Part shown: positions 32,234-42,658 of the stretch, in pieces
Layout: every line of letters starts with the position of its first letter
Numbering within the stretch: the first letter of the stretch is position 1
Assembly: GCF_009870125.1 (NCBI RefSeq)
Contig: NC_046683.1
Span: 41,183,869 to 41,247,868, forward strand
Direction: 5' to 3'
DNA: 64,000 nt
Origin: Drosophila pseudoobscura
Taxonomy: Eukaryota > Arthropoda > Insecta > Diptera > Drosophilidae
Position numbers and translations under genes: made by a program
Notes under the pieces: model-generated
What the model saw: the letters and a program-made list of their open reading frames with translations, nothing else
What the model was told of the DNA's origin: nothing
Database searches by the model: none

Positions 32234-32433
32234 CGGCACCCCCTAATCTAGAAGAGCTGGATGAACTCCTATAGACCCCACGTTCTGGGGCAGATCCTCT
32301 TGAGTGGTGAGCAGAGGCAGAGGTAGGGCTAGGGCCAGGGCCAGGGCCATAAACGGGAGGGGAACGAGGAGAAGAGCGGAGCAAATACATAAGTAAATGA
32401 ATAAATAATGTAAACAAAATATTAAATTAGAAA

Positions 32434-35400
32434 AAATTTACTTGTGCGCTCATGAGGAGGGGGACGGGAAGTGGGAGAGTAAACAGAATTCGCACCTCTC
32501 CTCTCTCTCTCGCCCATGCCACTTCTTAATACAGTTTGAGCAGCACAGCGCATCAGCCAGACACTTGTTTCGCCACTCGCCGTCACCTTCCCCTTAACAG
32601 AAGCAACTGTAAAACAAAAGCAGCGAAGTAGAGCTGCGGCAAAGGTACACTTACAGTTAGATATGTAAATACATATACATACATATGTATGTACATACAT
32701 ATATTCATATGTACATATGTAGGTGCGGTACCAGCTACATTTTCTTAAGGGTACATTGTACAGGTGCAGGGGATCCCAAATCTTGGTGCTCTCGATACAC
32801 TTTTGACGAAAGCCTATTATGATTTCGGCCTGATGTTTGCGACATTTTGATCCTATTTAATTTTAAAGATATCTGGATGAAACTCTGCAGAGAATATGTC
32901 ATATCTGATTTGAAGATAATCCAATAAATTCCAACGTTCAAGAAGGTTAAGTGTATTCCAGCTAAGAAAACCCTTTTTTATCTTAAGATGTTCTTCGTCA
33001 AACGGATTTTTAGCGAAGAGTATCAAACAGTTTCGATGCCTGCAGCTCTCACGTTTCGCCTCATACTTGTTGTTCTTGTTTCCTGCCTTTTTGCCCACTG
33101 CGTTTGTTTGTTTGCTTTCTGCCGCTGCTCCCGACGCTGGCGTTGCTGTCTGCCTCCCTCAATTGCTCCCGCTGCTGATGGGGCTGCTGCTGCCGCCGCG
33201 ATGTGGATTGTGCAATAAAAGCTACAATAACAAACAAATGGATCCACGTTACAGCCACACTCATCGAAAACTTCCCATATAGAGCGGGTGGGGAACAGGC
33301 CAAGAACAATAATCATATTTGCACTCGCTCTGGCTATCTCTCTCTCCCACGATCAGACGGCAGCGGGCACCCACGCACGCAGGCACAGACACAGACACAG
33401 ACACAGACACAGATTTAAGATAGAGAGAGTGCTTGAGAGGAAGAGCGCGCCATGGCCCAAGGTGTAATTAGGCAAGGTGGATGATTGCCACCCACTCCTC
33501 TATATTAGCCATTTGGCTTACGGTCTTTCAATATCGCCTCCCACTGTGTCCCGCGTAAAGAAGCAATTGAATGAGAGCTTTCTGGGGAAGCCGCACCCTC
33601 TCTTACTACACCTTGGGCAATGTTTTGTATTCGTTTTCGTTTGAAGCAAAGTATATTAAATATAAGGAAAGGCAATGCAAGATAGCAGCCACATAACGAG
33701 CAGAATAATGCCAAAGACTATACAATACCGAAGCAGCTATAGCAGCCGCTCCGAAAGGTGTACACAAAAAGTATTCTATTGTATGTACATACATATTTAG
33801 GTAATAAATATTTGAAAAATATATTACTTACACTTGATTTTCATCCCGAAAAAATGTTTACATAACGATTTTAGATATTTGCATTTATGTCCAACAAGAG
33901 AGTGCTTGCTGAAGGACTACCCCATAAGTTTTACCATGCGTTTGAATTTAAGCATTAGGTTCTCTTTTCTTTTTATCGCTCGGTTTTGCAGGGCTCATTA
34001 ATGAAACGCGAAATTGAGCAACGCGCTGAGCTTTTCCGCTTGTCCGCGCTCGGAGAAAATTCGCACTCGCAACAAACAGAAGAGTGGGAGGGAGAGAGAG
34101 AGAGAGAGAAAGATAGTCAGCAGAGAGTGTCAACGGGAAAGCAGAAGAACGGTTTGGGTGCGAGAAGGGGAGCAGGCAACGTGTTTCGGTTTCGGTTTCG
34201 GTTTCGTTTGGCTCTGGCTCTGCCGCCACCTCTGCTACACGGGCACGGGCCTAAAAAATATACAAAAACGTTTTCTTTTGTTGATTTTTTTATAGTTTGC
34301 AAAAAGTTTCATTGCGATCAAAGTGTTATATTTCTATCTAGTGAAAAATAGAAAAAGAAGGAAATAGAAACAGAGAGAGTGAGAGTGAGAGCGCGAAAGA
34401 GAGTGTGATAAAAATGCAACAAATTCATTAGCCTCCAAGCGGCAATCAGGTGTCAGTGCCAGAGAGATAAAGAGAGAGACGAACGAGAGAGCAAGCAATC
34501 GCAAGAGAGCTCTCCTCGATCAATGCTGTTCAAACAGTAAGCGCCAAAAGCTGCTTACAATGCTTCTCAAACCCGCATATGCGAGTGCAAAGCAAACAAA
34601 AAAGGAAAAACGGAAAAACAAAACCAGAAACTAATTAAATACGTGAGCAAAGCACATACACAAAAGCAAACACACACACATACGTCGATTAACGGTTAAG
34701 ATCTATAGAAAAGAGCAGGAAAGAAAGAGGGAGAGAGAGAGAGAAAGCATATACTGTGGAAGCATCGATACTCTTTTTTTATCTTTTAAACCAAAGAAAA
34801 TCCCCTGATATATCGAAACATGATGTATTCGAAAATACGGTACTCACAAGCTCGAAAGCCAGGTGTTCAAATGGCGAAATGCTAGGTGCCCTTCGACCTA
34901 ATTTTGTTTGTTCTGTTATTCAAAGAACTTCATAAAAGGGTTCCCAAAATCAGACTACTCTCTGCAAGGGTATACAAGGGAAAATTTACAGTTGGGAATG
35001 AACTTTGTTTGATTCATAATTCGTTTGCATAAATTCTAGGGAAATTTCACGCCACTCCGATGACTAACCCTCCCGCCCGTTGCCCCTCCAAAAATAAATA
35101 GAAAATAGTGAAAGAATAGAGTATCCCCGAGAGTTTGAATAATATCAGATAAGGAAAGTTATCTGATGTCTGCGCAAAAAACATTCTGTTCCCCAACAAG
35201 CGAGATTATGTCGGACAGTATGAGACAATAAAAATGCATTACCATAAAAATTAATCAAGTATAACACTATTTATTCAAGATTATATTTCGTACTAAAAAA
35301 TTCTCCAAATTAGAAAATAAACAAACTCAAAATAGCCGTTATCGCTTCTATAAGGATATTGTGTCGTATTTATGGTGTTGTAAGCAGTAAATAAAAATAC

Positions 35401-37079
35401 GGGAATTATCATAAATTTATCATTTATCAAGTGCTGGAGATAATTGCTTTGCTTTCATCGATAGATATGTACATCGCAAAACATTCAACCATTTCTCCAT
35501 CCAGCAAGAGAGTTGTTGAATTACATTCTCTCATCGGATTGGCGGATTGGCGATTTCCACTAATTGCAAATGGTTTTGTTTGATTAAAGTTTTTGGGCTG
35601 CGGTTTTGCATGCTTAAATGTGTACAGCATACCCCTTTTGTTGTCGTTATTGTTGGTGTTCAGGTTCCTCCATTATCCGATGAGCTGTGTGCAAATTCTC
35701 AATGATAATGATGATGATGTGCGTGATGATGATGATGATGATGTGGTGTGGTCACCAACCTCCCAGAACAAGTGCCAGTCCCAGTCCCAGTGCCAGTCCC
35801 AGTTCAATTTCCATTCCCATTGCAAATTTCCCATTCCTACCTACCCATGTGGGCCACAGGCAGCGCACATTCTGACAATTACGGGCTCTCGCATTGCATT
35901 ATGTGTTAATCTAGTTAATGCCATCAATTCGGCGGGCCTTTTGTCATCCGGCTCAGTTCACATCGCTTGAGTGGAGCCACCGCTTCTGTTCAATCAACCG
36001 GCGTTGGGGTTGGGGTTGGGGTTGGGGTGCGCTTTCTGCACCTCCTCCTGCTGCTGTTCGCAGTGAAATATACAGCGGTGTAGACGCGGCGTATGCGTAA
36101 TTTCTTGTGTCACTCTCAAGCGAAAGTTACATCCTTTGAAGTGTATTTAAAGGGGCATATTCAATGTTAAGTAAACCAAAAAAATGCAATAAATGATTTC
36201 TTTGCCCTGCTTCTATTTGCATCTTCAGTTGGGCTCCTTTTGGATCTTTGCTGCCTCTAAGGAAACATTCGTTCTTAGAACTGTGGTTTGGAAAGAAAAT
36301 GAATGAGAATGTGATTTAGCTTGGCCTTAAATTTCCAGGAATATTGTCCCCATTGTCCCATTTTGAGTTTGATAACCGATTCGGAATGAATTTGAATTGA
36401 ATTTGCGGTCAACCGCAAAGTGAGCAAAGTGACGAGAGATGCAGTTTGACAGTCACCAGATAGAAAGGGAGATCCAAGCGGAAAATTAAATATGGATGAG
36501 TGTGACCCAATTTATATTTGAAAAAAACGTATCAAAAGGAAACATCCATAAACAAAGTGTGACAATTTTATTATAATCATCTCTACTACAAACTCGTTCT
36601 GTTTGTCGTCCATCGATTCGAGACTTAATGAAAATTAGGAGATTGTAATACGAAAAATTGAAACACATGCGTACCGGCAGAACCATAAAGTTCATAAGGG
36701 ATCCTACAGAAAGATGGCAGAAGCACCAGATCCATGGCATAGATCCTGATCCTATCCGAAGTCCGACAATCAAAAATTGGAACAATCCGATTGAATACTC
36801 ATATCGAACATCGAGCGACTTGGTGATCGATTACATGGTTGCATTCAATACGATTGTATCCGTTCGCTTATGGGACTTTAGTGGTTTTTACATCGTGTGA
36901 TACTAGTGTGCTGCTAATGGAAAAGGGATACAGAACTATGTAGTGTTTGCAGAATTGAGATTAGAGACAATAAAGGTAGAGGGGAGCGAGATCCACAGAG
37001 CCGTTCGCTTATGGGGAGTTTGTTATTTGTTGTATTTTTTGTACTTTGGATTAAACGTGAAATGGAACAGAGATTTACA
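32434..37079. other. Gene-free stretch, probably intronic or upstream regulatory
   Basis: No supported coding sequence. About 33977-34540 is GC-richer and purine-rich, preceded by TTTTGCAG and ending near a donor (CAAACA|GTAAGC near 34537); it could be an alternative 5' UTR exon and includes GAGAG tracts like GAF sites. (ACAGAC)n lies at ~33386-33412 and (TGA)n at ~35705-35742. Two copies of the 15-mer described in the findings lie at 36860-36874 and 37001-37015. Confidence 0.4.
36004..36027. repeat. (TTGGGG)4 G-quadruplex-type repeat
   Basis: Four perfect TTGGGG units in tandem. It satisfies the G4 pattern with two-base loops. Confidence 0.85.
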
Positions 37080-37640
37080 GGATTCATTTAGCTTTTTCCT
37101 TGGACCTTAGATGAGCCTTCAGTACACCTCCTCAAATTCGTTTGGTGATGCCAACCTCCTTCATGGCCTTAAAAAGTTCGGCGGACAGTCGTTCGGTCCA
37201 CAAGGACCAGTACCGCCATGGCAGTATGCAGCCTGCTATGCCTCACATGTCCTTTTTTTTAGCAACTCGAGCATACAGATCATGAACCTCTGACAGAGTT
37301 GGGCTTTCATCTTATTTATGAATTCGAAGGCACGAAACTTGGTCTCCTTCGGCAATGCTGCGGGTTCTGCTCGGATGCAGGGAATTCAGTCACATGACAG
37401 ACTGGTGCGGCAATCTGTTTGAACATGCGTTGCAGTTGCTTCGTCTCCAGCTATAGCTGTGCCACTTTTCGGTATAAGTGTATGAGAAAATAAGTGTTGC
37501 TTGGGCTCCGTGAACACCTGGCTTGCAACCACTATTGAATGGGCTCTATCATTGGGCTGTTGAGTGCACACTTTTAGGATTCGTATGACTGTTGTGATGG
37601 CCTGGTATTAAAGTGTCGCGGCACGTGTCCTTCAACTGGC
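37080..37640 (-). pseudogene. Decayed protein-coding copy
   Basis: Read on the minus strand, several frames carry protein-like fragments in order, broken by frameshifts and stops: LETKQLQRMFKQIAAP (~37450), then ALPKETKFRAFEFINKMKAQ (~37330), then after a frameshift EVHDLYARVAKKKDM (~37250), then LSAELFKAMKEVGITK (~37150). Their order is colinear and there is no intron-like gap between the last three, as expected of a degenerate retrocopy. I do not recognise the parent gene, and no functional frame remains. Confidence 0.35.
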
Positions 37641-39097
37641 TATGCATCGCGAAGCATTCGCTCTAGCTCGCTTTGGCGATAAAGTTCCAAGGAAGCCCAA
37701 GGTCCTGCTGTGTGGGGGAGTATACCGCTGGGAGTTTGAGTTCTTATTCAGGACTGTTTATTGGAATCTTTTTGCATCTTAGCCCAGGGTACAAATGTTC
37801 TTATGTTTATCGGAGCGAGAGTTCTCCCATGCATCTTAGGAAGAGAGTACCACTGCATTGGTATTAGTTGGTATTATTGGTATTAGCGGTCTCTGCCTGG
37901 GTCTATCGAAATGCATGATCAGCATTAGGTGGAAGAACCCCTAGCCTCGGTATGAGTGCGTTTGCTTGATCAGCAGTTTGGACAGCTAGCTGATCCGAAA
38001 CGCGCTCAAGAGGCAGATCATGTTGCTGTTCAGAAGGAATGTGTAACATAAACAATAGTTGTTTATGTCACTGCGTTTATATAACAGAGTATTACATATG
38101 TAAATGCATGGGCTCGCCTCAGGAGGGGAAAGAAGTGCAACAGCATCCAATGATTGGGAACCTCGTTGCCTCGATGATGCCACCGCGCTATAACTCGTAT
38201 TCCTTTAATGATTCGCCTTCAACTCATTTCCGTCATTCACTTTCACTCCCAATCCTGTCCTTTCAGCCCCCCCCCCCCCCCCCCCCCCCCCCTTTCCCTC
38301 ACCTTCTCTCTCTGCTGTCGGCACTGCGAAAATATCAAACGAGCAAAATTACATTATTGACTTACTGACGTCGTTGCTTGGGCCTTCGCTTTCGCTTTCG
38401 CTTTCACTTTGGCTTTTGCTCCTCCGGTTCTTCCTTTGGTTTTTGGCTTGGCTTTTTTTTTATGGCCATAGCACCGCACCGCACCGCACGCCATTTTGAC
38501 AGTTTGAACGCTTTGCAAATAGACCGTCAGGAGGCGAATAGCATGGCATGGCATGGCGTTGACGGCCGTCGCCTGTCGTCCTCGTCCTCGTCCTCGTCAC
38601 CGTCATCGTCCTGCTGCCTGATAAATGCTTACCGGGAACGCCGGGGACCTGTGATATCAGTCGACGGATTGGGGGGCAAGTGCCGGGGCGTATAGTACTA
38701 TAGATTGGGGAGGGGAAGGGAGACGGGTACGAGACTCCGGGGATAGTGTAGTTTAGATAGGTTTTTTTTTTCCTGACAAGCAATTACCTGAGTACAACGC
38801 TGCAGACGGCGGCAGTAGATACAGATACAGCTACAGATACAGGCCAGGGGCAGCAGATACATCGTAGATTAGATACGGAAACGGTACAGATACGGGAAAT
38901 GAGTCTTATCTGCATCGATTAATGCCGAATGTATCTTGCAGTTTACGCGCCAAAAGAAACATATTCCATTAGATGGAATACATTGTATGTTGTATCTGTT
39001 TGGTCCTCATTTCCCAGAATCATTGGGTTTTCTAATAACTTATTTCGATTGGGGTTCCGTCTGAGTGTCCTCATGGTATCTGTAGACACACCACTGA
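37641..39097. other. Gene-free stretch
   Basis: No supported gene. It contains a 26-base poly-C run, pyrimidine-rich (CTTTCG)n near 38386-38402 and (GTCCTC)n near 38575-38600. Confidence 0.45.
38267..38292. repeat. Homopolymer C26
   Basis: Twenty-six consecutive C residues, G26 on the minus strand. Such length is unusual in fly DNA and may be an assembly length error. Confidence 0.9.
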
Positions 39098-39425
39098 ATC
39101 CTTTCGCTTAGGGAATATTTGCACAGCGAATTGTGCCCGGAGGGTCACGAGTGACACCACAAAAATTTTATCTTCCGCTTGCATTAGCATCTGCAGCTTT
39201 TGCAATATCTGATGCATATGCCTTTTGTATCTATGCAGCTGTTGGGGCTTCAAGCGGATCTCAATTGTATGTCAAGCACCCGAAAGCATGCAAATAGATG
39301 TATCTTTGGGCAGTGATGACTATCTGAAGGGGGTAACCATTTCCAAGTGGCTATCTTGGGCACTCTAGATGCAGGTATCTCTTGGATACGTTCACGCTTT
39401 GGCTATGGCTTTCAATTTGATCAAA
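39098..39425 (+). repeat. Dispersed repeat family, copy A
   Basis: About 330 bases that match, in inverted orientation, copy B at 48310-48668. The terminal cctttcgcttaggg (39100-39113), the block cacagcgaattgtgcccgg, and the 3' half (tatctttgggcagtgat ... ggatacgttcacgcttt) are shared in order. There is no coding capacity. See findings. Confidence 0.75.
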
Positions 39426-41394
39426 AGATTGCTGCTAGGCGGAAGGGCGGACCCCCTTGGGGTGTGGTGTGTGGGTTTTTGGAGCTGGGGGATTTCTGGG
39501 GAAAAAAGGAGAGGAAAATCGAATCAGTCTTGAACATAATACGCACACACACACACACACGCACCGGCAGACACAGACAATGAGAGAGCAAAGTGAACAA
39601 TTTTATTAAAGCATCCGTGTGTTGCGTGAAAAGCCAAAAGGTTTTTCCTACCGAGAGAATTTCTGCCTTCCCGAGCCCCACCGCAAAGGGGGCTGTGGCA
39701 TGTCCGCTTGATTGACTCACTGTGAGAGGGTGCGGGGAGTGGGACAGGGGACAGGGGAGCAGAGCACAGGAGAGGAGTGTCCTTGGCTGCATAGTTTTAA
39801 TTAAAATATCATTAGGGCAACGAAATGAATGCCCTGAGAGCCCTGAGAGACCTGAGAGAGAGAGGCGCATAATGGTCCAACCAAAACCACGAAGGATGAA
39901 GGCTGAAGACTGAACACTGAACACTGAAGGATGATGATGGGGCAGCGGCGTGTGGCATGTACAAACATCATCAAACTAATTATGAGGCCAGAGAAAACCA
40001 GGATATAAAACGCAGAAATGGGAACGGGAAACGGCCAGCAGGGGGCAGCCTCTGGAATATCTACGACTACGAGTATCTTTTGCATATGAAAGCAGTTCTG
40101 AAATTGGAACATTGCCCTCTAACCCCGTCAGAAGCAGCAGTAGCAGCACCAGACCACGGCCAGGCACAGTACCCCCCCGTTTCCCCTGCTCATTGATTAA
40201 AAGTTTTCACAAAGTAAACACAGGAGAGGCACAGGACTGCCGCAGGAATACAGGCCAACACGGAGGGCTAGGGAGTAGACCATCGTCATCGTCATCATCA
40301 TCATCGTCATCGTCATCATCATCATCGTCATCGTCATCATCATCATCATCATCATCTCTGGACCATCCACAAATGCAATTTGCACTCAAAAGAGTCGCAA
40401 AAGTTGGAACTGAATTATTCAATGTTTTTTGTTGTGAAGGCAAAGAGAACCCCTCTCTCACGTCTCCACCTTCGAAAAGATGTGGAAACGAAACTCAACA
40501 CGCGAAAAAAATACTAAATATTCCTGGAAATTCCTGCAGAAATTATATTGTTCTCTCTTACAGCGTGGCTTAGCTGCGAATGGAGCGTTCTTCCGATCTA
40601 TCTTCCAGTGTGGATTAGCTCCAAAGGGAGGGGTTTTATGCGAGAATTTATGGTTGATTTCTCGTTTAATATCAACTGAAATTAATTTGCTCTCTCTCAG
40701 AGTGTGGCTTAGTAGATTCATTGTAGTTTTTGGTTGGCATTTGAGGTCATCAATTTCTCTCGGTGTAACAGCAAAATGTCCTGTGTCCTTTCTGTGAGAC
40801 TCTGTGAAGGGCGTCTGTAGGCGTGGCACTTGAGGGCACAGCAGTGTGTATGTGCCACAGCCTCATACTTCCTCCTTCCTCCGCCTTTCTCCATCTCTCT
40901 TCTTTATTTTTTTATTTTATTTTATTTTATTTTTTTTTGCAATTTCGCTGCTCATTTGCCAGGTTTTTTTTATTTGCATAGCCACGTCGGCTCCTGCTCC
41001 TCCACTTACCTTAGCAACATCCCCATCGTCATTGCAGTGCCTGCTGCCTGCTGCCTCCTGCTTTAGCCTCCTTTGCCTCCCGCTTCTGTTGTATTTTATT
41101 TTATTTGCATTTGTTTGTAAATGATTAACAAAGAGGTTAATGTGCACAGGGCGGAGCACAGAGCGAGAGATAAACAGCGGCACAAAAAGAGGCGCCGCCT
41201 CCCCCGTATCCATATCCGTATCCGTATCCGCATCCGCATCCGAGCCCCCTGCCTCTGGCCTCTGCAGCATTTTATCGAGGGAGTAAAAACAGCTGGAGCA
41301 GAAATCGTGCAGCAGAATGTAGATTAACACACTGAAAACAATAAATGATGAACAACAAAAGATCTTTTCAACTTTCGAGACGGTCTTGAGTGTT
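39426..41394. other. Gene-free stretch
   Basis: No supported gene. Contains (AC)n at ~39544-39560, the trinucleotide repeat above, and three spaced gtgtgg(c/a)ttag motifs at about 40563, 40609 and 40700 that suggest degenerate tandem duplication. T-rich (TTTTA)n lies near 40905-40935. Confidence 0.4.
40281..40357. repeat. (CAT/CGT)n trinucleotide repeat
   Basis: About 25 triplets of CAT and CGT. One frame reads Ser only and the complement Asp only, so the long Ser/Asp frames here are repeat artefacts. Confidence 0.9.
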
Positions 41395-41600
41395 TCTCTA
41401 AACATTGAGAGCATGAAAACGCTCAGATGCAATGATACAAAGTGCAGATCCATCAGATATGCCAAGGTACAATACTTGTTTGGTCACTAATAAGGATACG
41501 GGTACGTTTGCACATTCCTCTATCATCCTATTTGCTGAGTGCTCTTCGAATGCTGAATTCGCTGTGAAATTCCCCATAAGCGAACGGACACATCTGTTTC
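41395..41600 (-). repeat. Dispersed repeat family, copy C (partial)
   Basis: Shares agatccatcagatatgcc, then attcgctgtgaaa and the terminal cccataagcgaacgg (41573-41587), in the same order as copy B read on the plus strand. More diverged than A and B. Confidence 0.55.
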
Positions 41601-42229
41601 GAATGACACGCAACAGAGGGACGCGGAGAGCGCCTATACGCCACGAAAGATTCGAAGGGATAACCGAAACATAACATCATATCTAAAATAATAATTGACG
41701 ACCCATCATCTGCGGCTATCTGTCGTCTGCATTCATTTCGCTCAGTGCATAACAACTTGGGCCAAAGGCAGGCAAAGAAATGGAAATTTAGTTCATTAGG
41801 CACCAGCGTTGATTTCTTGTTCGTGTGTGTGGAAAAGCGGGAGAGAAAGTGAAGTGAGAAGGAGAGAGAGTGAAAGTGTCATCTTCAGGAGATGCAACAT
41901 GGAATGACCTTCACACACACACACACAGATTTTTTTCTCTTCTTGTGGGGGGTTGCCTTTTTTTGCTGGTCCCTTTTTTTTGATTTGAAAAATTAAGGCC
42001 AAATGCAGAGGATGAAAGACTCATTCAAACACGAGGTCTTGAGTGGTATGCGCATATGTTGCATGTCTGTAGAATCCATCCTTTATATACAAATGTTCAT
42101 TTTTTGTTTGCTTTTTAATATTTGTTTTTCACATTTGAATTTCTATTTGCAGTTTGTTGCCATTTGGTTGGACCTCTAGCTCTATGCTGAATGTTTTGGG
42201 TAAGTTCAGGATGTATTAAATATGAGAAA

Positions 42230-42658
42230 TATCGATAAGATACTCGCTAAAAAAAGATACAAATCGATTGAAATGGATAAGAGCTATACAAATATCTGCA
42301 AATCGGGAAAAGTCTCTACAAATCGAAGAAAAAATTCATAGTATAAGACTCTTTGATATATAAAATAGATATAACATTGTTAAATATCGATAAGAATATG
42401 AAGATACCGGTACCGATATATGTACATAGATAGGTATATGTTTATGGCCAGACGATAGGCGGGAGAGTGTTACTAGCGAAGTAATTTTTGTTTGTTTAGT
42501 AAGCACAAAACTGAGAATAAACATAGATAAAAATCGATAAATATGTGAGAAAATCTTACAAATCCGTAAAAACCGTAAAAAGAATAGAATCAGATCGTTT
42601 AAAGACAGAAAGTCTTCAGTGCACCATCGATAATTGAGCTTGAACGAATGTATCGATG
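42230..42658. promoter_or_regulatory. Cluster of DRE/BEAF-type ATCGAT sites
   Basis: Two exact TATCGATA (42230-42237 and 42385-42392) plus ATCGAT cores at ~42263, 42534, 42626 and 42652, within 430 bases. Six in this span is far above chance for a 6-mer. Such clusters bind DREF or BEAF-32 and mark promoters or domain boundaries; no gene start is visible beside it. Confidence 0.45.

Noticed and set aside
40207..40461. Poly-Asp and poly-Ser frames
   Set aside because: Direct translation of the CAT/CGT trinucleotide repeat.
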